Assembly: GCF_052857255.1 (NCBI RefSeq)
Contig: NC_135504.1
Coordinates: forward strand, 147,090,121 to 147,154,120
Length of the DNA: 64,000 bases
Direction of reading: 5' to 3'
Source: Amblyomma americanum
Taxonomy: Eukaryota > Arthropoda > Arachnida > Ixodida > Ixodidae
Shown here one piece after another: positions 8,802 through 21,295 of this stretch (position 1 is the first letter of the stretch; the number at the start of each line of letters is the position of its first letter). A model generated the notes under the pieces. That model saw nothing but the letters and a program-made list of their open reading frames with translations. It had not been told where the DNA came from and did not search any database. Both the position numbers and the translations under genes were made by a program.

Positions 8802-10311
8802 ATCAAGAATACATGCTTTTCGCGCAGTTATAAGAGAAAAAGTTTTGACGCGTTTCACAGGGACACTTGTAAAACCGATGTGTTCAGATTTAGCTCGCTT
8901 CGGTCTAAAACAGCTTGTTTCGTTGTATTAAGCACGAATACATGCTTTTCGCGCAGTTATAAGAGAAAAAGTTTTGACGCGTATCACATGGACACTTGTA
9001 AAACCGATGTGTTCAGATCTAGCTCGTTTTGGTCTAAAACAGCTTGCTTCGTTGTATTAAGCACGAATACATGCTTTTCGCGCAGTTATAAGAGAAAAAG
9101 TTTTGACGCGTATAACATGAACACTTGTAAAACAGATGTGTTCAGATCTAGCTCGTTTTGGTCTAAAATAGCTTGTTTCGTTGTATTAATCAAGAATACA
9201 TGCTTTACGCGCAGTTATAAGAGAAAAACTTTTGACGCGTTTCACAGGGACACTTGTAAAACCGATGTGTTCAGATTTAGCTCGCTTCGGTCTAAAACAA
9301 CTTGTTTCGTTGTATTAAGCACGAATACATGCTTTTCGCGCAGTTATAAGAGAAAAGTTTTGACGCTTATCACGTGGATACTTGTAAAACCGATGTGTTT
9401 AGATATAGCTCATTTTGGTATAAAACCGCTTGTTTCGTTGTTTTAAGCAAGAATACGTGCTTTTCGCGTAGTTATAGAAGAAAAAGTTTTGACGCGTATT
9501 GGACTTGTAAAACCGATGTGTTCAGATTTAGCTCATCTCGGTCTAAAACAGCTTGTTTCGTTGTATTAAGCAAGAATACATGCTTTTCGCGCAGTTATAA
9601 GAGAAAAAGTTTTGACGCGTATCAGAGGAAGACTTGTAAAACCGATGTGTTGTGATTTAGCTCGTTTCGGTCTAAAACAGCTTGTTTCGTTGTATTAAGC
9701 ACGAATACATGCTTTTCGCGCAGTTATAAGAGAAAAAGTTTTGACGCGTATCACATGGACACTTGTAAAACCGATGTGTTCAGATCTAGCTCGTTTTGGT
9801 CTAAAACAGCATGTTTCGTTGTATTAAGCAAGAATACATGCTTTTCGCGCAGTTATAAGAGAAAAAGTTTTGACGCGTTTCACAGGGACACTTGTAAAAC
9901 CGATGTGTTCAGATTTAGCTCATCTCGGTCTAAAACAGCTAGTTTCGTTGTATTAAGCACGAATACATGCTTTTCGAGCAGTTATAAGAGAAAAAGTTTT
10001 GACGCGTATCACGTGGATACTTGTAAAACCGATGTGTTTAGATATAGCTCGTTTTGGTATAAAACAGCTTGTTTCGTTGTTTTAAGCACGAATACATGCT
10101 TTTCGCGCAGTTATAAGAGAAAAAAGTTTTGACGCGTATCACATGGACACATTTAAAACCGATGTGTTCAGATTTAGCTCGTTTCGGTCTAAAACAACTT
10201 GTTTCGTTGTATTAAGCACGAATACGTGCTTTTCTCGTAGTTATAGAAGAAAAAGTTTTGACGCGTATTGGACTTGTAAAACCGATGTGTTCAGATTTAG
10301 CTCATCTCGGT

Positions 10312-10324
10312 CTCAAACAGCTTG
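10312..10324 (+). other. Chimeric monomer: single-unit deletion junction
   Basis: TCTCAAACAGCTTG, a rare form that elsewhere continues ATTCG (4,681, 16,351, 20,832, 33,778), here continues TTTCG as the next monomer does. One 129-bp unit, present at 20,821-20,953, is missing. The 10-bp stretch AAACAGCTTG common to both monomers brackets the exchange. Confidence 0.8.
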
Positions 10325-10659
10325 TTTCGTTGTATTAAGCACGAATACATGCTTTTCGCGCAGTTATAAGAGAAAAAGTTTTGACGCGTATAACATGGAC
10401 ACTTGTAAAACCGATGTGTTCAGATCTAGCTCGTTTTAGTATAAAACAGATTGTTTCGTTGTATTAAGCAAGAATACATGCTTTTCGCGCAGTTATAAGA
10501 GAAAAAGTTTTGACGCGTATCACATGGACACTTGTAAAACCGATGTGTTCAGATTTAGCTCGTTTCGGTCTAAAACAACTTGTTTCGTTGTATTAAGCAC
10601 GAATACATGCTTTTAGCGCAGTTAGAAGGGAAAAAGTTTTGACGCGTATCACATGGACA

Positions 10660-12198
10660 CTTGTAAAACCGATGTGTTCAGATCTAGCTCGTTTTGGTCT
10701 AAAACAGCTTGTGTTGTTGTATTAAGCACGAATACATGCTGTTCGCGCAGTTATAAGAGAAAAAGTTTTGACGCGTATCACAGGGACACTTGTAAAACCG
10801 ATGTGTTCAGATTTAGCTCATCTCGGTCTAAAACAGCTAGTTTCGTTATATTAAGCACGAATACATGCTTTTCGCGCAGTTATAAGAGAAAAAGTTTTGA
10901 CGCGTATCAGAGGAACACTTGTAAAACCGATGTGTTGTGATTTAGATTGTTTCGGTCTAAAACAGCTTGTTTCTTTGTATTAAGCACGAATACATGCTTT
11001 TCGCGCAGTTATAAGAGAAAAAGTTTTGACGTGTGCCACAGGGACACTTGTAAAACCGGTGTTTAGATTTTCCTCGTTTCGGACTAAAACAGCTTGCTTC
11101 GTTGTATTAAGCACGAATACATGCTTTTCGCGCAGTTATAAGAGAAAAAGTTTTGACTCGTATAACATGGACACTTGTAAAACCGATGTGTTCAGATCTA
11201 GCTCGTTTTGGTCTAAAACAGCTTGCTTCGTTGTATTAAGCACGAATACATGCTTTTCGCGCAGTTATAAGAGAAAAAGTTTTGACGCGTATAACATGAA
11301 CACTTGTAAAACCGATGTGTTCAGATCTAGCTCGTTTTGGTCTAAAACAGCTTGTTTCGTTGTATTAAGCACGAATACATGCTTTTCGCGCAGTTATAAG
11401 AGAAAAAGTTTTGACGCGTATCAGAGGAACACTTGTAAAACCGATGTGTTGTGATTTAGCTCATCTCGGTCTAAAACAGCTTGCTTCGTTGTATTAAGCA
11501 AGAATACATGCTTTTCGCGCAGTTATAAGAGAAAAAGTTTTGACGCGTATAACATGGACACTTGTAAAACCGATGTGTTCAGATCTAGCTCGTTTTGGTC
11601 TAAAACAGCTTGTTTCGTTGTATTAATCAAGAATACATGCTTTACGCGCAGTTATAAGAGAAAAAGTTTTGACGCGTTTCACAGGGACACTTGTAAAACC
11701 GATGTGTTCAGATTTAGCTCGCTTCGGTCTAAAACAACCTGTTTCGTTGTATTAAGCACGAATACATGCTTTTCGCGCAGTTATAAGAGAAAAGTTTTGA
11801 CGCTTATCACGTGGATACTTGTAAAACCGATGTGTTTAGATATAGCTCATTTTGGTATAAAACCGCTTGTTTCGTTGTTTTAAGCAAGAATACGTGCTTT
11901 TCGCGTAGTTATAGAAGAAAAAGTTTTGACGCGCATTGGACTTGTAAAACCGATGTGTTCAGATTTAGCTCATCTCGGTCTAAAACAGCTTGTTTCGTTG
12001 TATTAAGCAAGAATACATGCTTTTCGCGCAGTTATAAGAGAAAAAGTTTTGACGCGTGTAACATGGACACTTGTAAAACCGATGTGTTCAGATCTAGCTC
12101 GTTTTGGTCTAAAACAGCTTGTTTCGTTGTAATAAGCACGAATACATGCTTTTCGCGCAGTTATAAGAGAAAAAGTTTTGACGCGTATCATAGGAACA
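10660..12198 (+). repeat. 12-monomer HOR (1,539 bp), second cluster unit 1
   Basis: Same 12-monomer composition as the 5.2-8.3 kb cluster, displaced by 5,644. The unit starts inside the monomer with GCTTGTGTTGTTG and contains f at about 11.04 kb and the d-e dimer at 11.81 kb. Confidence 0.84.
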
Positions 12199-13737
12199 CT
12201 TGTAAAACCGATGTGTTCAGATCTAGCTCGTTTTGGTCTAAAACAGCTTGTGTTGTTGTATTAAGCACGAATACATGCTGTTCGCGCAGTTATAAGAGAA
12301 AAAGTTTTGACGCGTATCACAGGGACACTTGTAAAACCGATGTGTTCAGATTTAGCTCATCTCGGTCTAAAACAGCTAGTTTCGTTATATTAAGCACGAA
12401 TACATGCTTTTCGCGCAGTTATAAGAGAAAAAGTTTTGACGCGTATCAGAGGAACACTTGTAAAACCGATGTGTTGTGATTTAGATTGTTTCGGTCTAAA
12501 ACAGCTTGTTTCTTTGTATTAAGCACGAATACATGCTTTTCGCGCAGTTATAAGAGAAAAAGTTTTGACGTGTGCCACAGGGACACTTGTAAAACCGGTG
12601 TTTAGATTTTCCTCGTTTCGGACTAAAACAGCTTGCTTCGTTGTATTAAGCACGAATACATGCTTTTCGCGCAGTTATAAGAGAAAAAGTTTTGACTCGT
12701 ATAACATGGACACTTGTAAAACCGATGTGTTCAGATCTAGCTCGTTTTGGTCTAAAACAGCTTGCTTCGTTGTATTAAGCACGAATACATGCTTTTCGCG
12801 CAGTTATAAGAGAAAAAGTTTTGACGCGTATAACATGAACACTTGTAAAACCGATGTGTTCAGATCTAGCTCGTTTTGGTCTAAAACAGCTTGTTTCGTT
12901 GTATTAAGCACGAATACATGCTTTTCGCGCAGTTATAAGAGAAAAAGTTTTGACGCGTATCAGAGGAACACTTGTAAAACCGATGTGTTGTGATTTAGCT
13001 CATCTCGGTCTAAAACAGCTTGCTTCGTTGTATTAAGCATGAATACATGCTTTTCGCGCAGTTATAAGAGAAAAAGTTTTGACGCGTATAACATGGACAC
13101 TTGTAAAACCAATGTGTTCAGATCTAGCTCGTTTTGGTCTAAAACAGCTTGTTTCGTTGTATTAATCAAGAATACATGCTTTACGCGCAGTTATAAGAGA
13201 AAAAGTTTTGACGCGTTTCACAGGGACACTTGTAAAACCGATGTGTTCAGATTTAGCTCGCTTCGGTCTAAAACAACCTGTTTCGTTGTATTAAGCACGA
13301 ATACATGCTTTTCGCGCAGTTATAAGAGAAAAGTTTTGACGCTTATCACGTGGATACTTGTAAAACCGATGTGTTTAGATATAGCTCATTTTGGTATAAA
13401 ACCGCTTGTTTCGTTGTTTTAAGCAAGAATACGTGCTTTTCGCGTAGTTATAGAAGAAAAAGTTTTGACGCGTATTGGACTTGTAAAACCGATGTGTTCA
13501 GATTTAGCTCATCTCGGTCTAAAACAGCTTGTTTCGTTGTATTAAGCAAGAATACATGCTTTTCGCGCAGTTATAAGAGAAAAAGTTTTGACGCGTATAA
13601 CATGGACACTTGTAAAACCGATGTGTTCAGATCTAGCTCGTTTTGGTCTAAAACAGCTTGTTTCGTTGTAATAAGCACGAATACATGCTTTTCGCGCAGT
13701 TATAAGAGAAAAAGTTTTGACGCGTATCATAGGAACA
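12199..13737 (+). repeat. 12-monomer HOR (1,539 bp), second cluster unit 2
   Basis: Second unit of this cluster, with several differences from the first: GCATGAAT at 13,040 for GCAAGAAT, ACCAATG for ACCGATG near 13,110, GCGTATTGG for GCGCATTGG, and GCGTATAAC for GCGTGTAAC. The changes cluster in its later half, which looks like a conversion tract from a 1.5-1.9 kb-like block. The match to the 12-mer ends at 13,757. Confidence 0.82.
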
Positions 13738-13756
13738 CTTGTAAAACCGATGTGTT

Positions 13757-16700
13757 GTGATTTAGCTCATCTCGGTCTAAAACAGCTTGTTTCGTTGTAT
13801 TAAGCACGAATACATGCTTTTCGCGCAGTTATAAGAGAAAAAGTTTTGACGCGTATCACATGGACACTTGTAAAACCGATGTATTCAGATCTAGCTCGTT
13901 TTGGTCTAAAACAGCTTGTTTCGTTGTATTAATCAAGAATACATGCTTTTCGCGCAGTTATAAGAGAAAAAGTTTTGACGCGTTTCACAGGGACACTTGT
14001 AAAACCGATGTGTTCAGATTTTGCTCGCTTCGGTCTAAAACAACTTGTTTCGTTGTATTAAGCACGAATACATGCTTTTAGCCCAGTTATAAGAGAAAAA
14101 GTTTTGACGCTTATCACATGGATACTTGTAAAACCGATGTGTTTAGATATAGCTCATTTTGGTATAAAACCGCTTGTTTCGTTGTTTTAAGCAAGAAAAC
14201 GTGCTTTTCGCGTAGTTATAGAAGAAAAAGTTTTGACGCGTATTGGACTTGTAAAACCGATGTGTTCAGATTTAGCTCATCTTGGTCTAAAACAGCTTGT
14301 TTCGTTGTATAAAGCACGAATACATGCTTTTCGCGCAGTTATAAGAGGAAAAGTTTTGACGCGTATCACATGGACACTTGTAAAACCGATGTGTTCAGAT
14401 CTAGCTCGTTTTGGTCTAAAACCGCTTGTTTCGTTGTATAAGCAAGAATACATGCTTTTCGCCCAGTTATAAGAGAAAAAGTTTTGACGCGTTTCACAGG
14501 GACACTTGTAAAACCGATGTGTTCAGATTTAGCTCATCTCGGTCTAAAACAGCTTGTTTCGTTGTATTAGGCACGAATACATGCTTTTCGCGCAGTTATA
14601 AGAGAAAAAGTTTTGACGCGTTTCACAGGGACACTTGTAAAACCGATGTGTTCAGATTTAGCTCGTTTCGGTCTAAAACAACTTGTTTCGTTGTATTAAG
14701 CACGAATACATGCTTTTAGCCCAGTTATAAGAGAAAAAGTTTTGACGCGTATCAGACGAACACTTGTAAAACCGATGTGTTGTGATTTAGCTCATCTCGG
14801 TTTAAAACAGCTTGTTTCGTTGTATTAAGCACGAATACATGCTTTTCGCGCAGTTATAAGAGAAAAAGTTTTGACGCGTATCACATGGACACTTGTAACA
14901 CCGATGTGTTCAGATCTAGCTCGTTTTGGTCTAAAACAGCTTGTTTCGTTGTATTATTCAAGAATACATGCTTTTCGCGCAGTTATAAGAGAAAAAGTTT
15001 TGACGCGTTTCACAGGGACACTTGTAAAACCGATGTGTTCAGATTTAGCTCGCTTCGGTCTAAAACAGCTTGTTTCGTTGTATTAAGCACGAATACATGC
15101 TTTTCGCGCAGTTATAAGAGAAAAAGTTTTGACGCGTATCACATGGACACTTGTAAAACCGATGTGTTCAGATCTAGCTCGTTTTGGTCTAAAACAGCTT
15201 GCTTCGTTGTATTAATCAAGAATACATGCTTTACGCGCAGTTATAAGAGAAAAAGTTTTGACGCGTTTCACAGGGACACTTGTAAAACCGATGTGTTCAC
15301 ATTTAGCTCGCTTCGGTCTAAAACAACTTGTTTCGTTGTATTAAGCACGAATACATGCTTTTCGCGCAGTTATAAGAGAAAAGTTTTGACGCTTATCACG
15401 TGGATACTTGTAAAACCGATGTGTTTAGATATAGCTCATTTTGGTATAAAACCGCTTGTTTCGTTGTTTTAAGCAAGAATACGTGCTTTTCGCGTAGTTA
15501 TAGAAGAAAAAGTTTTGACGCGTATTGGACTTGTAAAACCGATGTGTTCAGATTTAGCTCATCTCGGTCTAAAACAGCTTGTTTCGTTGTATTAAGCAAG
15601 AATACATGCTTTTCGCGCAGTTATAAGAGAAAAAGTTTTGACGCGTATCAGAGGAAGACTTGTAAAACCGATGTGTTGTGATTTAGCTCGTTTCGGTCTA
15701 AAACAGCTTGTTTCGTTGTATTAAGCACGAATACATGCTTTTCGCGCAGTTATAAGAGAAAAAGTTTTGACGCGTATCACATGGACACTTGTAAAACCGA
15801 TGTGTTCAGATCTAGCTCGTTTTGGTCTAAAACAGCATGTTTCGTTGTATTAAGCAAGAATACATGCTTTTCGCGCAGTTATAAGAGAAAAAGTTTTGAC
15901 GCGTTTCACAGGGACACTTGTAAAACCGATGTGTTCAGATTTAGCTCATCTCGGTCTAAAACAGCTAGTTTCGTTGTATTAAGCACGAATACACGCTTTT
16001 CGAGCAGTTATAAGAGAAAACGTTTTGACGCGTATCACGTGGATACTTGTAAAACCGATGTGTTTAGATATAGCTCGTTTTGGTATAAAACAGCTTGTTT
16101 CGTTGTTTTAAGCACGAATACATGCTTTTCGCGCAGTTATAAGAGAAAAAAGTTTTGACGCGTATCACATGGACACATTTAAAACCGATGTGTTCAGATT
16201 TAGCTCGTTTCGGTCTAAAACAACTTGTTTCGTTGTATTAAGCACGAATACGTGCTTTTCTCGTAGTTATAGAAGAAAAAGTTTTGACGCGTATTGGACT
16301 TGTAAAACCGATGTGTTCAGATTTAGCTCATCTCGGTCTCAAACAGCTTGATTCGTTGTATTAAGCACGAATACATGCTTTTCGCGCAGTTATAAGAGAA
16401 AAAGTTTTGACGCGTATCAGAGGAAGACTTGTAAAACCGATGTGTTGTGATTTAGCTCGTTTCGGTCTAAAACAGCTTGTTTCGTTGTATTAAGCACGAA
16501 TACATGCTTTTCGCGCAGTTATAAGAGAAAAAGTTTTGACGCGTATAACATGGACACTTGTAAAACCGATGTGTTCAGATCTAGCTCGTTTTAGTATAAA
16601 ACAGATTGTTTCGTTGTATTAAGCAAGAATACATGCTTTTCGCGCAGTTATAAGAGAAAAAGTTTTGACGCGTATCACATGGACACTTGTAAAACCGATG

Positions 16701-17330
16701 TGTTCAGATTTAGCTCGTTTCGGTCTAAAACAACTTGTTTCGTTGTATTAAGCACGAATACATGCTTTTAGCGCAGTTAGAAGGGAAAAAGTTTTGACGC
16801 GTATCACATGGACACTTGTAAAACCGATGTGTTCAGATCTAGCTCGTTTTGGTCTAAAACAGCTTGTGGTGTTGTATTAAGCACGAATACATGCTGTTCG
16901 CGCAGTTATAAGAGAAAAAGTTTTGACGCGTATCACAGGGACACTTGTAAAACCGATGAGTTCAGATTTAGCTCATCTCGGTCTAAAACAGCTAGTTTCG
17001 TTATATTAAGCACGAATACATGCTTTTCGCGCAGTTATAAGAGAAAAAGTTTTGACGCGTATCAGAGGAACACTTGTAAAACCGATGTGTTGTGATTTAG
17101 ATCGTTTCGGTTTAAAACAGCTTGTTTCTTTGTATTAAGCACGAATACATGCTTTTCGCGCAGTTATAAGAGAAAAAGTTTTGACGTGTGCCACAGGGAC
17201 ACTTGTAAAACCGGTGTTTAGATTTTCCTCGTTTCGGACTAAAACAGCTTGCTTCGTTGTATTAAGCACGAATACATGCTTTTCGCGCAGTTATAAGAGA
17301 AAAAGTTTTGACTCGTATAACATGGACACT
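13757..17330 (+). repeat. Mosaic block related to 1.9-5.4 kb
   Basis: This stretch follows the left end of the window with shifting offsets: 11,928 around 2.2-2.5 kb, 11,799 around 3.1 kb, 11,670 at 3.7-5.1 kb and 11,799 again at the type f unit. Each step is one monomer, so single 129-bp units were gained or lost since the copies separated. It shares the ACTTGTAACACCG variant near 14,895 with 3,096. It lies inside copy 1 of the 10,636-bp duplication and recurs at 24,393-27,966. Confidence 0.78.
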
Positions 17331-20209
17331 TGTAAAACGGATGTGTTCAGATTTAGCTCGCTTCGGTCTAAAACAACTTGTTTCGTTGTATTAAGCACGA
17401 ATACATGCTTTTCGCGCAGTTATAAGAGAAAAAGTTTTGACGCGTATCACATGGACACTTGTAAAACCGATGTGTTCAGATCTAGCTCGTTTTGGTCTAA
17501 AACTGCTTGTTTCGTTGTATTAGGCAAGAATACATGCTTTTCGCGCAGTTATAAGAGAAAAAGTTTTGACGCGTTTCACAGGGACACTTGTAAAACCGAT
17601 GTGTTCAGATTTAGCTCGTTTCGGTCTAAAACAACTTGTTTCGTTGTATTAAGCACGAATACATGCTTTTAGCCCAGTTATAAGAGAAAAAGTTTTGACG
17701 CTTATCACATGGACACTTGTAAAACCGATGTGTCTAAAACAGCTAGTTCGTTGTATTAAGCACGAATACATGCTGTTCGCGCAGTTATAAGAGGAAAAGT
17801 TTTAACGCGTGTCACAGGGACACTTGTAAAACCGATGTGTTCAGATATAGCTCGTTTTGGTATAAAACAGCTTGTTTCGTTGTTTTAAGCACGAATACAT
17901 GCTTTTCGCGCAGTTATAAGAGAAAAAAGTTTTGACGCGTATCACATGTACACATTTAAAACCGATGTGTTCAGATTTAGCTCGTTTCGGTCTAAAACAA
18001 CTTGTTTCGTTGTATTAAGCACGAATACGTGCTTTTCGCGCAGTTATAAGAGAAAAAGTTTTGACGCGTATCACGTGGATACTTGTAAAACCGATGTGTT
18101 TAGATATAGCTTGTTTCGGTCTAAAACAGCTTGTTTCGTTGTATTAAGCAAGAATACATGCTTTTCGCGCAGTTATAGGAGAAAAAGTTTTGACGCGTGT
18201 CACAGGGACACTTGTTAAACCGATGTGTTCAGATTTACCTCGTTTCGGACTAAAACAGCTTGTTTCGTTGGATTAAGCACGAAAACATGCTTTTCGCGCA
18301 TTTATAAGAGAAAAAAGTTTTGACGCGTATCACATGGACACATTTAAAACCGATGTGTCCAGATTTAGCTCGTTTCGGTCTAAAACAGCTTGTTTCGTTG
18401 TATTAAGCACGAATACATGCTTTTCGCGCAGTTATAAGAGAAAAAGTTTTGACGCGTATCACATGGACACTTGTAAAACCGATGTGTTCAGATTTAGGTC
18501 GTTTCGGTCTAAAACAACTTGTTTCGTTGTATTAAGCACGAATACATGCTTTTCGCGCAGTTATAAGAGAAAAAGTTTAGACGCGTGTCACAGGGACACT
18601 TGTAAAACCGATGTGTTTAGATATAGCTCGTTTTGGTATAAAACAGCTTGTTTCGTTGTTTTAAGCACGAATACATGCTGTTCGCGCAGTTAAAAGAGAA
18701 AAAGGTTTGACGCGTGTCACAGGGACACTTGTAAAACCGATGTGTTCAGATTTAGCTCGTTTCGGTCTAAAACAGCTTGTTTCGTTGTATTAAGCAAGAA
18801 TACATGCTTTTCGCGCAGTTATAAGAGAAAAAGTTTTGACGCGTGTCACAGGGACACTTGTAAAACCGGTGTTCAGATTTAACTCGTTTCGGACTAAAAC
18901 AGCTTGTTTCGTTGGATTAAGCACGAATACATGCTTTTCGCGCAGTTATAAGAGAAAAAAGTTTTGACGCGATTCACATGGACACATTTAAAACCGATGT
19001 TTTCAGATTTAGCTCGTTTCGGTCTAAAACAGCTTGTTTCGTTGTATTAAGCAAGAATACATGCTTTTCGCACAGTTATAAGAGAAAAAGATTTGACGCG
19101 TTTCACAGGGACACTTGTAAAACCGATGTGTTCAGATTTAGCTCGTTTCGGTCTAAAACAACTTGTTTCGTTGTATTAAGCACGAATACATGCTTTTCGC
19201 GCAGTTATAAGAGAAAAAGTTTTGACGCGTGTCACAGGGACACCTGTAAAACCGATGTGTTTAGATATAACTCGTTTTGGTATAAAACAGCTTGCTTCGT
19301 TGTTTTAAACAAGAATACGTGCTTTTCGCGTAGTTATAGAAGAAAAAGTTCTGACGCGTATTAGAGGGACTTGTAAAACCGATGTGTTCAGATTTTGCTC
19401 ATCTGGGTCTAAAACAGCTTGTTTCGTTGTATTAAGCACGAATACATGCTTTTCGCGCAGTTATAAGAGAAAAAGTTTTGACGCGTATCAGAGGAGGACT
19501 TGTAAAACCGATGTGTTCAGATCTAGCTCGTTTCGGTCTAAAACAGCTTGTTTCGTTGTATTAAGCACGAATACATGCTTTTAGCGCAGTTATAAGAGAA
19601 AAAGTTTTGACGCGTATCACATGGACACTTGTAAAACTGATGCGTTCAGATCTAGCTCATCTCGGTCTAAAACAGCTAGTTTCGTTGTATTAAGCAAGAA
19701 TACATGCTTTTCGCGCAGTTATAAGAGAAAAAGTTCTGACGCGTATTAGCGGGACTTGTAAAACCGATGTGTTCAGATTTAGCTCATCTCGGTCTAAAAC
19801 AGCTTGTTTCGTTGTATTAAGCACGAATACATGCTTTTCGCGCAGTTATAAGAGAAAAGTTTTGACGCCTATCACATGGACACTTGTAAAACCGATGTGT
19901 TCAGATCTAGCTCGTTTTTGTCTAAAACAGCTTGTTTCGTTGTATTAAGCAAGAATACATGCTTTTCGCGCTGTTATAAGAGAAAACGTTTTGACGCGTT
20001 TCACAGGGACACTTGTAAAACCGATGTGTTCAGATTTAGCTCGTTTCGGTCTAAACCAACTTGTTTCGTTGTATTAAGCACGAATACATGCTTTTCGCGG
20101 AGTTATAAGAGAAAAAGTTTTGACGCGTATCACGTGGATACTTGTAAAGCGGATTTGGTTAGATATAGCTCGTTTTGTTATAAAACCGCTTGTTTCGTTG
20201 TTTTAAGCA
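17331..20209 (+). repeat. 2.9-kb block, copy 1 of 3
   Basis: This block begins at the rare ACTTGTAAAACGGATG. It includes the 107-bp truncated unit, 6-A-run monomers with CACATTTAAAACC, GTTGGATTAAGC monomers next to GGAC-type units, and GATTTTGCTCATCTGGG near 19.40 kb. It recurs at 27,967-30,845 (offset 10,636) and at 34,631-37,506 (a further 6,664). Confidence 0.85.
17706..17812 (+). repeat. Truncated 107-bp monomer
   Basis: Internal deletion: GATGTG is joined directly to TCTAAAACAG after 17,732, removing about 21 bases of the variable region, and one further T is missing in AGTTCG. The break has a 2-bp GT microhomology, consistent with a short replication or end-joining deletion. The same junction recurs after 28,368, 35,032 and 40,156, so it arose once and was copied by the larger duplications. 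It is a clean marker for tracing them. Confidence 0.88.
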
Positions 20210-21295
20210 AGAATACGTGCTTTTCGCGTTGTTATAGAAGAAAAAGTTTTGACGCGTATTGGACTTGTAAAACCGATGTGTTCAGATTTAGCTCATCTCG
20301 GTCTAAAACAGCTTGTTTCGTTGTATTAAGCACGAATACATGCTTTACGCGCAGTTATAAGAGAAAAAGTTTTAACGCGTATCAGAGGAAGACATGTAAA
20401 ACCGATGTGTTGTGGTTTAGCTCGTTTCGGTCTAAAACAGCTTGTTTCGTTGTATTAAGCACGAATACATGCTTTTCGCGCAGTTATAAGAGAAAAAGTT
20501 TTGACGCGTCTCACAGGGACACTTGTAAAACCGATGTGTTCAGATTTAGCTCGTTTCAGTCTAAAACAACTTGTTTCGTTGTATTAAGCACGAATACATG
20601 CTTTTAGCGCAGTTATAAGAGAAAAAGTTTTGACGCGTATCACATGGACACTTGTAAAACCGATGTGTTCAGATCTAGCTCGTTTTGGTCTAGAACAGCT
20701 TGTTTCGTTGTATTAAGCACGAATACATGCTGTTCGCGCAGTTATAAGAGAAAAAGTTTTGACGCGTGTCACAGGAACACTTGCAAAACCGATGTGTTCA
20801 GATTTAGCTCATCTCGGTCTCAAACAGCTTGATTCGTTGTATTAAGCACGAATACATGCTTTTCGCGCAGTTATAAGAGAAAAAGTTTTGACGCGTATCA
20901 GAGGAAGACTTGTAAAACCGATGTGTTGTGATTTAGCTCGGTTCGGTCTAAAACAGCTTGTTTCGTTGTATTAAGCACGAATACATGCTTTTCGCGCAGT
21001 TATAAGAGAAAAAGTTTTGACGCGTATAACATGGACACTTGTAAAACCGATGTGTTCAGATCTAGCTCGTTTTAGTATAAAACAGATTGTTTCGTTGTAT
21101 TAAGCAAGAATACATGCTTTTCGCGCAGTTATAAGAGAAAAAGTTTTGACGCGTATCACATGGACACTTGTAAAACCGATGTGTTCAGATTTAGCTCGTT
21201 TCGGTCTAAAACAACTTGTTTCGTTGTATTAAGCACGAATACATGCTTTTAGCGCAGTTAGAAGGGAAAAAGTTTTGACGCGTATCACATGGACA

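Larger units (their letters stand above)
8744..13756 (+). repeat. 5,644-bp tandem duplication, copy 2 (partial)
   Basis: This matches copy 1 from 8,744. The register changes from the 1,539-bp repeat to the 5,644-bp repeat between 8,744 and 8,801, where AAGCACG gives way to AATCAAG. The match ends at 13,757, where GTGTTGTGA replaces GTGTTCAGA. One monomer present in copy 1 (near 4,680) has been lost at the chimeric unit around 10,316-10,324. Confidence 0.83.
10318..20820 (+). repeat. 10,636-bp segmental tandem duplication, copy 1
   Basis: Markers at 10,653, 11,026, 12,565, 14,118, 14,871, 15,400, 17,181, 18,334, 19,384 and 20,644 recur exactly 10,636 bp downstream. Over about 10.5 kb I noticed only three single-base differences: T11,494/A22,130, T13,040/A23,676 and A19,122/C29,758. 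There is no indel, because the offset never changes. A systematic comparison may find more. The content is a 12-mer cluster, a mosaic at 13.8-17 kb and the 17.3-20.2 kb block with the 107-bp truncated monomer. Confidence 0.9.

Noticed and set aside
8460..9446. Long open reading frame (328 codons) of 43-residue repeats, and similar + strand frames throughout
   Set aside because: Explained by a 129-bp unit that keeps frame. Frame-shifting and stop-bearing units are propagated equally, replacements change residues freely, and there is no single start, no unique flanks and no promoter context.
17706..17812. Insertion or excision scar of a mobile element
   Set aside because: This is a simple internal deletion with a 2-bp microhomology. 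There are no terminal repeats, target duplication or foreign bases.
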